From Thermoanaerobaculales bacterium (lineage in GTDB: Bacteria > Acidobacteriota > Thermoanaerobaculia > Thermoanaerobaculales > Sulfomarinibacteraceae), in the NCBI GenBank assembly GCA_025456385.1, contig JALOKS010000082.1, positions 1 to 9,268 on the forward strand: DNA of 9,268 nt, read 5' to 3'. Both the position numbers and the translations under genes were made by a program. The notes beneath the pieces are model-generated. The model was not told where the DNA came from. It searched no databases and worked only from the letters and a program-made list of their open reading frames with translations. The first letter of the stretch is position 1. Each line of letters starts with the position of its first letter. Positions 1 to 6,260 of the stretch are shown in pieces.

Positions 1-1539
1 GTCGCCGACGATGGCGGCGTCCGGCGTGACCGTGAAGCTCGCCTGCGGCGTGCGGTTGATGACGATGGCGGCCGAGTCCTGGCTCACGAGCGGCGGCAGC
101 TCGCTGCTCTCGATCGTGATCCTGGCGGTGAAGGTCTCGTTCGCGCCGACGTTGACCGGCACGGTAAAGCTCAGAGTGTGCGGGATCGCCGCCGACGGTG
201 TCTTGGTGCCGGCGACCACGGTCCCGCTGCTGTTCTCCACCCACAGCGCCCACCGGTCGTAGCTGCCGGTCGAGACATCGCGGACGGTGACCGCGCCGCC
301 GGGAAAGACAGGCGACGGCGTCACCGTCACCTCGGCGACGGCCTGCACCGGCCCCATGCACTGCGAGAGGTCGAAGACCTGAGCGGTGGCGTAGCGGCCC
401 ATGTAGAGAGCCGAACCGTCCGGCGCCAGCGCGTTGCCCTGGTCGAGGACGCAGGTCTGGAAGGCGTTGTGGGGCTCCTCGAGATCGGTCCAGAAGGCGT
501 GGTTCATCGCCTCGGGGCCGGTCACCGGATCGACGAGGAAGGTGCGGGCGGAGTTGAGCCAGCCGTCGCCGTGGGCCGCGAGCACCAGCGGCGCGCTCGC
601 GTTGGCCGAGCGCAGCGAGACGTAGCCGGCGTTGATCGGGTTGATCGTGTACGGCTTCAGCACCGGGTTCGTCGGGCTCGAGACGTCCCAGAAGCGGATG
701 GTGCGGTTCCGGATGTCGGCCGAGGCGAGGATCCGGTAGTTGGGGTCGATGGCGAGGGCGCGGTGGAAGCCGATCATCCCGCTCGGCTTGCTCAGGTACT
801 GGAGGCGCAGGTCGAGGCCGGTGCCGGTGGCCTGAAAGATGTGAGCCTCCGCGAACAGGCCGCCGCCGAGGTAGAGGACGCCTCCGTAGGCCTCGCCGCC
901 GACCGACTTGAAGGCGGTGCCGGCGGCCTCGAGGCACTGCAGGAGCGAAAGGTTGTTGACGCCGTTGACGGCGTAGAGCGCCGAGCCCGCGCAGCCGCTC
1001 TGGAGGCCTGCCGTGATCAGGTACTGCTGGCTCCCCTGCTTGAAGACGATGCTGCCGGCCGACAGGGTGCCCTGGCGGCTGAAGGTGGCGAAGCGCGGGG
1101 TGCCGGTGCCGAGGTCGAAGACCACCGTGCCCGCCACCTTGTGGTCCATCACCCCGTAGCGACAGCCGTCGCAGACGTCGAAGCTCATCACGTCGTAGTC
1201 CGAGTCGCCGGCGGTGCCGAAGCGGAAGGCCGAGGTGTCGACCGAGCCCGGGTGCAGCGGGTCGCCGCCGAGACTGAAGATCTGCAGCTCGTTGCCGCGG
1301 CTCATCATCAGGTAGTCGCCGCCGTCGGCGGCGCGGAAGGTCTCGAGATCGAAGGCGCGGTCGCGGATCGGCGAGGCGATACAGCTGTAGGTCGTGTCGA
1401 GGAGTGTGTCGCTCCAGACGATGGTGCAGGAGCCCTGCGCGCCAGCGGTCGGAGCCCAGGCGACGACAGCCGCCGCCAGGCAGCCCAGCACGACCGCCTT
1501 CGCAGGCGGGAGAACCTTCAGCATGGGGGAGCGAAGCAT
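1..1539 (-). CDS. Secreted beta-propeller/PKD-like protein, 3' end beyond window
   Basis: The frame is open from the ATG at 1539 to the window edge (513 codons) and has no stop, so the C-terminus is missing. Residues 1-35 form a signal peptide: basic start, hydrophobic core around 15-29, and a small-residue cleavage site near TAGA-Q. Residues 36-395 have a repetitive beta-rich look; one stretch (IRFWDVSSPTNPV, 281-293) resembles LVIVD/WD-like propeller strands. Residues 403-495 look like a PKD/Ig-like domain (FPGGAVTVRDVSTGS with following W430 and W433), and a second PKD-type domain begins at RTPQASFTVTPDAA (497-509). The exported part has eight cysteines, including a CDGC pair at 123-126. 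GGAGGT lies 4 nt before the start; a second in-frame ATG at 1524 would give a shorter signal peptide and is also possible. The predicted role is extracellular or surface-exposed. No enzyme motif is visible and the function is unknown. Gene and frame are secure; domain names are inferred by eye. Confidence 0.85.
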   Translation of the reverse strand, partial: MLRSPMLKVLPPAKAVVLGCLAAAVVAWAPTAGAQGSCTIVWSDTLLDTTYSCIASPIRDRAFDLETFRAADGGDYLMMSRGNELQIFSLGGDPLHPGSVDTSAFRFGTAGDSDYDVMSFDVCDGCRYGVMDHKVAGTVVFDLGTGTPRFATFSRQGTLSAGSIVFKQGSQQYLITAGLQSGCAGSALYAVNGVNNLSLLQCLEAAGTAFKSVGGEAYGGVLYLGGGLFAEAHIFQATGTGLDLRLQYLSKPSGMIGFHRALAIDPNYRILASADIRNRTIRFWDVSSPTNPVLKPYTINPINAGYVSLRSANASAPLVLAAHGDGWLNSARTFLVDPVTGPEAMNHAFWTDLEEPHNAFQTCVLDQGNALAPDGSALYMGRYATAQVFDLSQCMGPVQAVAEVTVTPSPVFPGGAVTVRDVSTGSYDRWALWVENSSGTVVAGTKTPSAAIPHTLSFTVPVNVGANETFTARITIESSELPPLVSQDSAAIVINRTPQASFTVTPDAAIVGD

Positions 1540-1543
1540 CCTC

Positions 1544-1549
1544 ACCTCC
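1544..1549 (-). promoter_or_regulatory. Shine-Dalgarno site for the PKD-like protein
   Basis: GGAGGT on the minus strand lies 4 nt upstream of the ATG at 1539 and 19 nt upstream of the alternative ATG at 1524. The spacing favours the upstream ATG, although 4 nt is slightly short. Confidence 0.6.
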
Positions 1550-1556
1550 ACCCCGG

Positions 1557-1586
1557 ACCATAGCCCACTGGCGCCCCTCATGTCAA
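1557..1586 (-). promoter_or_regulatory. Candidate sigma70-type promoter of the PKD-like gene
   Basis: On the minus strand a perfect TTGACA (1581-1586) is followed after 18 bp by TATGGT (1557-1562, 4 of 6 matches to TATAAT). Transcription would start near 1550, which leaves only about 11 nt of leader with the Shine-Dalgarno at its very 5' end. That is tight, so the true start may lie further upstream. The gene needs its own promoter because a strong terminator (1692-1722) lies between it and the upstream gene. Confidence 0.4.
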
Positions 1587-1635
1587 ACCGCGGCAGGCCG
1601 GTAGTCACCAGTTTTCTCAAGACTTTAACCTCGCT

Positions 1636-1649
1636 GTGACCGTGGTCAC
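1636..1649. promoter_or_regulatory. Operator-like palindrome GTGACC-GT-GGTCAC
   Basis: A perfect inverted repeat with 6-bp arms and a 2-bp centre lies about 50 bp upstream of the candidate -35 box of the PKD-like gene. A further GTCACC half-site occurs at 1604-1609. The arrangement resembles a dimeric regulator site, but short palindromes are frequent by chance and no regulator can be named. Confidence 0.25.
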
Positions 1650-1659
1650 CCGGTCTTTC

Positions 1660-1694
1660 TTTCGCGGCCGCGGCCGGCGGCCGCGGCCGCGAAA
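1660..1694. repeat. Perfect GC-rich hairpin with two NotI-type GCGGCCGC cores
   Basis: Two perfectly complementary 16-nt arms (1660-1675 and 1679-1694) flank a 3-nt loop. The arms consist almost only of G and C, with two overlapping CGCGGCCG-type blocks. It directly follows the T-tract of the upstream gene's terminator in the direction of transcription and has runs of A/T on both sides. It lacks a clean T-tract on either strand, so it is not by itself a canonical terminator. It may act as a back-up terminator, an RNA 3' end protector, or a repetitive intergenic element. Confidence 0.7.
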
Positions 1695-1722
1695 AAAGGA
1701 GGCGGCCCGAAGGCCGCCTCCT
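1692..1722 (-). terminator. Rho-independent terminator of the 505-aa secreted protein gene
   Basis: Read on the minus strand, an 11-bp perfect stem (AGGAGGCGGCC paired with GGCCGCCTCCT, 1712-1722 and 1697-1707) is closed by a TTCG loop in the exceptionally stable C(UUCG)G context and is followed at once by six T (1692-1697, the first of which is also the last base of the stem). It begins 22 nt after the stop codon at 1744. This has every hallmark of an intrinsic terminator. Confidence 0.93.
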
Positions 1723-1743
1723 GGGTTCGCAACGAAACGGATC

Positions 1744-3261
1744 TTACTCGGATGCGCCGGGCAGGAACTGGCCGATCGCGAGGGTCGGCAGCACCTGGGT
1801 CTGGTCGCAGTTGTAGTTGGCGAGCACGGCACCCGGAGCGAAGGCGGTGTAGTCGCCGAAGCCGGAGTACTTCACGCCCATCCAGGTCTGGTACCAGTCG
1901 CCGGCAAAGCCGTTCGACTGCGGCCACACGAACATGAGCCAGCCGAAAGCATCACCGTCGCTCTGGCCGACGAGGAAGAACTGGCTGATGTCGACCTCCT
2001 GGGTCTCGAGCGGGAGGAGGTTCGGCACCGGGCGGATCGGGCTGTCCGGACCGCCGGACCACGGGTCCTCCTCGGTCGAGAAGGAGTTGGCGTTCTCGTC
2101 CTCGTCCCACGCGTAGTAGGTGTAGGGGATGCAGGACGAGGCGTAGAGGGTCGCGGGACCCGGCGAGGTGATGTTGCCGAAGTTCGAGGTCGTGCTGGCG
2201 AGGTCGAGGACCGTGCGGGTCAGCGACGAGGCCTTGAAGGCACGCACCCAGGTGTTGATGCCCGCATCCTCGAGCAGCTGGTAGCGGAAAGCCCACGCGG
2301 TCGGCAGCGGCTCGCGGTAGTCGGCGGTGTTGATGCCGTCGACGTAGCGGAAGTAGAAGGTCGGCACCGCGCCCGGGAAGCCGGCCGGGTTCGCCTCGAG
2401 GTGAACGGCGGTGTCCGCCTCGGAGAAGCGGTTCGCGGCGTCCATCCAGATCACGTCGCCGATGAGGACGTTGTTGTCAATCACGCCGTCGGTGTTGACG
2501 CGGTCGATCGAGAAGTAGGTGGTCGCCTGCGAGTCCGGCAGGTCCTTGTTGCAGGCCGCGACGACGTCGGCGGTGATGTAGAGCCACACCGGGCCGCCGT
2601 CACGGGCGATGAACCAGGTCTCGGCCGGGAAGGTGACGTTGGCGGTGTTGGCGCAGTTGCGGTAGGCCTTGGTCGCGGTCTGGCTGGCCCTCAGGTAGCC
2701 CTCGAAGATGTCGAGAGTGCCCTGCGGGATCGGGTCGACGTAGTTCACCGGCGAAGCCACCCAGGTGGCCGGGTTGCAGTCGAGCACGCCGGTCGGCTCG
2801 GGATCCGGCAGGTTGTTGATGGTGATCGCCGGGCTCCAGAGCTCGTTGTGGGTCGAGTACGGGCCGTCGTCGAAGGGCTCCGGGCCCGCATTGAGGTTCG
2901 ACCAGATGTTGTCGGTGCGGCCGGTGGCGGCGTCCTCGGTCGGCAGCAGGCCGAAGCCGAGAATGTCGCGGATGTTCATCCGCGCCACGTCGTAGCCGGT
3001 GAGGGTGATGTTGAAGTCGAGAATCGCGACCGAGTAGTCGGTCCACACGGTGATGTGGACGATCTGCGCCTCGGACGAGACGTTGGTGATCGAGAACAGC
3101 GTGGTCTGGCCGTCGAAGCCGCCCTCGTAGTCATAGGCTACGAAGGGGAACAACAGCGTCGCCGCCGGCACTGCGTCGAACGAGCAGTAGTTGGCGTACG
3201 CGGTGCTGGTCAGGCCGAGGGCCAGGACCCCCACCACAAGAACTCCCAGAAACTTCTTCAT
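1744..3261 (-). CDS. Secreted protein of unknown function, 505 aa
   Basis: The product starts MKKFLGVLVVGVLALGLTSTAYA and is cut after AYA (residue 23) by signal peptidase I, so it is exported. The mature part opens with NYCSFDAVPAATLLFPFV, then an Ig-like beta segment (TTLFSITNVSSEAQIVHITV, 53-72) and LTGYDVARMNIRDIL (87-101). I associate this N-terminal pattern with secreted hypothetical proteins of environmental bacteria but cannot attach a named family. Six cysteines (26, 162, 203, 237, 377, 485) could form three disulfides. The rest is rich in aromatic, Asp and Asn residues, with no enzyme motif. The start at 3261 is chosen over an in-frame upstream GTG at 3375 because it has an intact signal peptide and AAGGAAGGAG 6 nt before it. 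The gene is monocistronic: own promoter at 3416-3444 and strong terminator at 1692-1722, which suggests high expression. A surface or structural role is possible but unproven. Confidence 0.93.
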   Translation of the reverse strand: MKKFLGVLVVGVLALGLTSTAYANYCSFDAVPAATLLFPFVAYDYEGGFDGQTTLFSITNVSSEAQIVHITVWTDYSVAILDFNITLTGYDVARMNIRDILGFGLLPTEDAATGRTDNIWSNLNAGPEPFDDGPYSTHNELWSPAITINNLPDPEPTGVLDCNPATWVASPVNYVDPIPQGTLDIFEGYLRASQTATKAYRNCANTANVTFPAETWFIARDGGPVWLYITADVVAACNKDLPDSQATTYFSIDRVNTDGVIDNNVLIGDVIWMDAANRFSEADTAVHLEANPAGFPGAVPTFYFRYVDGINTADYREPLPTAWAFRYQLLEDAGINTWVRAFKASSLTRTVLDLASTTSNFGNITSPGPATLYASSCIPYTYYAWDEDENANSFSTEEDPWSGGPDSPIRPVPNLLPLETQEVDISQFFLVGQSDGDAFGWLMFVWPQSNGFAGDWYQTWMGVKYSGFGDYTAFAPGAVLANYNCDQTQVLPTLAIGQFLPGASE

Positions 3262-3267
3262 GCTCAG

Positions 3268-3275
3268 CTCCTTCC
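3268..3275 (-). promoter_or_regulatory. Ribosome binding site deciding the start of the 505-aa protein
   Basis: GGAAGGAG lies 6 nt before the ATG at 3261. It supports the start that yields a complete signal peptide, against the 38-residue longer frame beginning at GTG 3375. Confidence 0.8.
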
Positions 3276-3300
3276 TTTCCTCTCGAAATCTCTCTGAATC

Positions 3301-3317
3301 GCCGGGCGCCGCCCGGC
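3301..3317. other. Short perfect hairpin in the leader of the 505-aa protein gene
   Basis: GCCGGGC-GCC-GCCCGGC forms a 7-bp all-GC stem with a 3-nt loop, 26 nt upstream of the Shine-Dalgarno inside the predicted leader (about 3262-3409). It could stabilise the mRNA 5' region. In a genome this GC-rich a 7-bp stem is only weak evidence. Confidence 0.4.
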
Positions 3318-3415
3318 CTCCTTGGGCTCCCTCCGGATCCCGATGTCCCGCATCACCTCCCGTAAATGATTTCACTCCAACGCCTTCTCAGCGAGAATAT
3401 GTCATCGCAGCATAA

Positions 3416-3444
3416 AATCTAGCACCGCACCCCGAACCTGTCAA
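3416..3444 (-). promoter_or_regulatory. Strong sigma70-type promoter of the 505-aa secreted protein gene
   Basis: On the minus strand a perfect TTGACA (3439-3444) is followed after exactly 17 bp by TAGATT (3416-3421, 4 of 6). The -10 region is an unusually AT-rich patch in this window. A second perfect TTGACA (3450-3455) lies 11 bp upstream, so the -35 hexamer is duplicated at about one helical turn. Transcription from near 3409 would give a leader of about 148 nt. Confidence 0.7.
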
Positions 3445-3456
3445 GAAGCTGTCAAA

Positions 3457-3536
3457 CGCGGTGCCCGCAACGCGAGCCCCTCGATGATCCCATCGCGGTG
3501 GCCCTAAGTCAAGCAGATGCGGGCACCGCGGGCTCG
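3457..3536. repeat. Interleaved inverted repeats (pseudoknot-capable element)
   Basis: Arm A (3458-3468, GCGGTGCCCGC) is the exact reverse complement of A' (3519-3529). Arm B (3473-3479, CGAGCCC) is the exact reverse complement of B' (3530-3536). The order A-B-A'-B' means the two stems cross, as in an H-type pseudoknot, or compete if the stems form one at a time. A small hairpin (CGATG-ATCC-CATCG, 3482-3495) lies in the long loop. The element starts 5 nt after the stop codon of the propeller gene and ends next to the duplicated -35 box of the downstream gene. In that orientation the A stem is followed only by TTTG, so it is at best a weak terminator. Confidence 0.55.
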
Positions 3537-3541
3537 GCACG

Positions 3542-5188
3542 CTATCGCGGCCGGCTCAGCCAGGCGCCGATGCCGCCCCGCCGCTCGCCGGCTGGCACGA
3601 AGCCGGCCACGATGTCGTCGCGGCCGTCGCCGTCGAGGTCGAGGAGGCGGATGTCGTAGGCGGTGCCGACCGTAGACAGCTCGGGGGCCTCCTCGCGCAC
3701 GAACTCGCCGTTCTCCCGCTGCTGGTAGACCTCGAGGCCGCCGGTCTTGCGGCTCGCGACCAGGTCGGTGCGGCCATCGCCGTCGAGGTCGCCGAGGGCA
3801 AGGCGGAAGAAGACGTGGATCCGCTCGGCGTCGACCACCAGCGGCCGGCCGTCGCGCCAGCCCTCGGCGCGGAAGGCGAAGGGGTAGGCGATGAGGCCGT
3901 TGCGGGCCTTGGTCCCCTCCGCGGTCGACTGAAACTGGACGAAGGCGGCGAAGATCTCGCCGCCCGCGGCCTCGACGTCGTAGTGGTAGGCGGCGCTGAG
4001 AACGCCGGAAAACGGCGCCGGCCGCCAGCCCTGCGCTGTGTTGAGGTAGACGAGGCGGCGCTCGCCGACCGTGTTCGAGGACAGCACGAGGTCGGGCCGC
4101 CCGTCGCCGTCGACGTCGGCGCTTCGAATCACGTCCGCGATCAGCTTGCGCGGCAGGCCCTCGGTGACGAGCTCCCAGGAGCCGCCGCGGCGGTAGAGCA
4201 CCCACACCGTGGGCGCGTTGTCGATGGCCTGGCTGGTTGTGAGGTCGTAGTCGATCTCGGCGATGAAGGCGAGGTCGGAGCGGCCGTCGCCGTCGAAGTC
4301 GTCGGCCACCACCGCGCGTGAGGAGATGCGGGGGTCCGGCGAGGGCAGGCGCTCGGAGCGCGAGAAGTCGCCCTTGCCGTTGCCGTAGAGCACGTGCTGC
4401 GGTCCGAAGTGGACGGCGAGGACGAGGTCCTGGTGGCCGTCGCCGTCGAGGTCGGCGACCGCGATCCCGCCGTAGTCGAGGACGAGCTTGTCCGGCCAGA
4501 CGATGCCGTTCCAGGCGGCGAAGAAGCCGTCGGGCTGGCCGCGGAAGAGGCTCGGCCGGCCGCTGTAGCCCTTGCGCTCGGGCGGGAAGGCGAGGTCGGA
4601 GCGGCCGTCGCCGTCGAGGTCGCCGACCGCGAAGCCCATCTGCCAGCGCCCACCCTCGGGCAATCCCTGGAGCCGGGGCTCGAAGCGGAGCGCGTCCTGG
4701 AAGGGGGGCGGCACCGGCTCGGCCTCGAAGTCGAGGTAGTAGATCGCGCCCGGGGTGGCCATCGCCTCGGCCTGCTGCACCAGCCGCGCCTCATCGGCCT
4801 GCATCTGCGCCCACACCGGGTAGAGCGGCGACTGCGGGTCCTCGGGCGGGATGCCGCGCAGCCAGACGGTGTCGGCGTCCTCGCGCACGACCTCCATCTT
4901 GATCGAGGCCGCGACGTGGGGGTAGGCGTACTTCTCGTCGATGCGCACCGCGTGCATCTTCGAGAAGGGCTTGGGCGTCAGCCAGTCCTCGATGAACTCA
5001 GACCAGCTCTGCTCGGGCTTGGTCTTCCAGTGCGCGAGGCGCTTCGCCATCTCCTCCTCGCTGAGGCGCGGCCCGGGCGCCGTCGGGCTCGGTTGCTCCG
5101 CCGCCGGCGGCGGCGTCTCCTGCGCCCACGAGGCCGCGCCGAAGCCGAGCCCCACGATCAACACCGCCACGATGACACTCCGCTTCAT
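3542..5188 (-). CDS. Secreted FG-GAP/VCBS-repeat beta-propeller protein
   Basis: The 548-aa product has a signal peptide (residues 1-22, cleavage near SWA-QE), a Pro/Ala-rich linker (24-40) and an uncharacterised N-terminal region (41-180). A repeat region follows with six DxDGDGxxD calcium-binding loops at about 190, 246, 297, 358, 467 and 517, each followed by a hydrophobic strand such as DLVL or DLAF. This is the signature of FG-GAP/VCBS repeats, which fold as blades of a propeller and bind Ca2+. The wide gap between the fourth and fifth loops holds a degenerate stretch (YDVEAAGGEIFAAF, 403-416), so six good blades plus one eroded blade would make a seven-bladed propeller (inference). The start has GGAGGT 5 nt upstream. 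The gene lies 43 nt behind the permease gene with no terminator between, so co-transcription is likely. It is probably an extracellular or surface protein for adhesion or ligand binding; no catalytic domain is seen. Confidence 0.93.
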   Translation of the reverse strand: MKRSVIVAVLIVGLGFGAASWAQETPPPAAEQPSPTAPGPRLSEEEMAKRLAHWKTKPEQSWSEFIEDWLTPKPFSKMHAVRIDEKYAYPHVAASIKMEVVREDADTVWLRGIPPEDPQSPLYPVWAQMQADEARLVQQAEAMATPGAIYYLDFEAEPVPPPFQDALRFEPRLQGLPEGGRWQMGFAVGDLDGDGRSDLAFPPERKGYSGRPSLFRGQPDGFFAAWNGIVWPDKLVLDYGGIAVADLDGDGHQDLVLAVHFGPQHVLYGNGKGDFSRSERLPSPDPRISSRAVVADDFDGDGRSDLAFIAEIDYDLTTSQAIDNAPTVWVLYRRGGSWELVTEGLPRKLIADVIRSADVDGDGRPDLVLSSNTVGERRLVYLNTAQGWRPAPFSGVLSAAYHYDVEAAGGEIFAAFVQFQSTAEGTKARNGLIAYPFAFRAEGWRDGRPLVVDAERIHVFFRLALGDLDGDGRTDLVASRKTGGLEVYQQRENGEFVREEAPELSTVGTAYDIRLLDLDGDGRDDIVAGFVPAGERRGGIGAWLSRPR

Positions 5189-5231
5189 CCCAGACCTCCG
5201 AGAGCTTCACGCTCCAGTTTCGAGTTCACGA

Positions 5232-6068
5232 TCACACCAGATCGGGGATCGAGCCCCGCCAGCGGCTCAGTGCGGCCGCGCCCGCCGCGAGGGCGAGCGC
5301 GCCGCCCGCCAGCAGCAGAAGGATCGCCGCCGCCGGGGGCGGCGCCGCACCGACGAGGCCGGCCCGCAGGATCCCGAGCAGGGGCGTGATCGGGTTGGCC
5401 TCGATCACAGCCCGCACCATGGGCTCGCGCACCAGGGCCAGAGGGTACACGATCGGCGCCGCGTAGAACAGCACCTGCAGGGCGAGGCCCACGACCTCGG
5501 CGATGTCGGGCAGGAAGGCTCCGAGCAGGCTCGCGCACAGGGCGAGGCCGAGGATCCACAGCAGCAGAAGCGCGATCCCGGTCGCCACCCACGGCAGGCC
5601 GGCGAGGGCGAGGTGACCGCGCCACCCGCAGTAGGCGAGCACGAGCGCGAAGGAGATCGCGTGGTGGAGCAGGGTGCCCGCGACGTCGCCGAGGACCAGC
5701 ACCTCGGCTGGCATCCGCACCCGCTGCACGAGGCTCGCGTGGGCGCGGAAGACCCGCGTCGCGCGTTGCAGCACGTCGGCGAGCGCCACGAAAGGCACCA
5801 GCCCGGTGATCAGGAAAACCCCGAAGCCCACGGCGGGCCGTCTAGCAACATCGATGCCAAGGCCCTCGACCTTGATCTGGAGAATGGCCGCGAAGACCAC
5901 CATGTAGAGCGCGAACTGGACCGCGGTCGCGACCGGCGTCCACAACCAGCCCAGGTAGGACCCGGCGTGGCGCGCGGCGAAGGCCCGCCAGGCGAGCTGG
6001 CGGAGCAGGAAGCGGTGGCGGAGCAGCGTGCCGGGCAGCCGCACGAGCGCCAGTGCGTGCCGAGTCAT
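5232..6068 (-). CDS. ABC-2 type transporter permease (polysaccharide/polyol-phosphate export type)
   Basis: This is a 278-aa integral membrane protein of the usual family length. An amphipathic N-terminus (RHRFLLRQLAWRAFAARHAGSYLG, split at residues 18-40) matches the pre-membrane helix of ABC-2 permeases that export O-antigen, teichoic-acid-type or capsular polymers. Six hydrophobic segments follow at about 41-62, 80-99, 125-146, 159-183, 192-211 and 246-266. The late motif ANPITPLLGILRAGL (224-238) corresponds to the conserved NPltp.i...R element of this family. Such permeases need a Wzt/RfbB-type ATP-binding protein, and none is present in the window; the next gene in the operon direction is the VCBS propeller. 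The ATG at 6068 fits the family N-terminus, but its ribosome site (GGGAGGAAG) is about 12 nt away, so initiation may be modest. The substrate cannot be told from sequence. It is divergent from the HTH regulator at 6261, which could control it. Confidence 0.88.
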   Translation of the reverse strand: MTRHALALVRLPGTLLRHRFLLRQLAWRAFAARHAGSYLGWLWTPVATAVQFALYMVVFAAILQIKVEGLGIDVARRPAVGFGVFLITGLVPFVALADVLQRATRVFRAHASLVQRVRMPAEVLVLGDVAGTLLHHAISFALVLAYCGWRGHLALAGLPWVATGIALLLLWILGLALCASLLGAFLPDIAEVVGLALQVLFYAAPIVYPLALVREPMVRAVIEANPITPLLGILRAGLVGAAPPPAAAILLLLAGGALALAAGAAALSRWRGSIPDLV

Positions 6069-6260
6069 GGGCGTCGAGCTTCCTCCCGCGATTCCGGTTC
6101 CGGGCCGCCGCAACGGGGCACCAGCGAGCCCCCCTTGCCGTCCCTCCCCCGCGCCTTGACGCGCTTGCTGCAGCGGCATATGATGAGCTTCGATCGGCCG
6201 AGTTGTGCCCGCCCGCAGCCGCGGGATGGTACTACAGGCCGCGGAGGAAGGCCAATTCTG
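6069..6260. promoter_or_regulatory. Divergent intergenic region between permease and HTH regulator genes
   Basis: This 192-bp spacer carries the promoter of the rightward operon at 6156-6184. On the other strand I see no convincing -35/-10 pair for the permease. Short symmetric elements are present: GCTGCAGC (6167-6174) inside the rightward promoter spacer, and CCCGC-AGCC-GCGGG in the leader before 6230. Either could be an operator for the HTH protein, but neither is long enough to be convincing. Confidence 0.45.
6156..6184 (+). promoter_or_regulatory. Sigma70-type promoter of the HTH-TPR-secreted protein operon
   Basis: TTGACG (6156-6161, 5 of 6) is followed after exactly 17 bp by TATGAT (6179-6184, 5 of 6). 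The expected start is near 6191, giving a leader of about 70 nt before the ATG at 6261. The palindrome GCTGCAGC lies within the spacer, where a bound repressor would block RNA polymerase. Confidence 0.7.

Noticed and set aside
178..1563. 461-codon open frame on the + strand
   Set aside because: It is antisense to the PKD-like gene. Its product is a composition-driven Arg/Ala/Val/Glu string without domains, while the minus strand encodes a signal peptide and coherent domains.
1636..3297. 553-codon open frame on the + strand
   Set aside because: It is the antisense shadow of the 505-aa secreted protein and starts inside the terminator hairpins; it has no ribosome site and no recognisable fold.
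3262..3375. Longer start (GTG 3375) for the 505-aa protein
   Set aside because: It would bury the signal peptide behind 38 charged residues, and the internal ATG at 3261 has a far better ribosome site.
3457..3536. Intrinsic terminator for the permease-propeller transcript
   Set aside because: The long-range stem has a 50-nt loop and is followed only by TTTG, which is too weak to call a terminator; it is reported as a structural element instead.
4394..5389. 331-codon + strand frame opposite the propeller gene, and similar minus frames in the same region
   Set aside because: The regular GAxGGxGAxGG-type DNA that encodes the calcium loops opens all frames. The VCBS frame alone has repeats, a signal peptide and a Shine-Dalgarno.
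4941..6260. Long N-terminal extension of the HTH gene (frame open from 4941)
   Set aside because: It crosses the permease and propeller genes in antisense and contains the operon promoter. The HTH domain, its ribosome site and normal family length all support ATG 6261.
6069..6260. Minus-strand promoter for the permease
   Set aside because: The best candidate, TTGGCC with TAGTAC after 15 bp, has poor hexamers and poor spacing; I would not annotate it.
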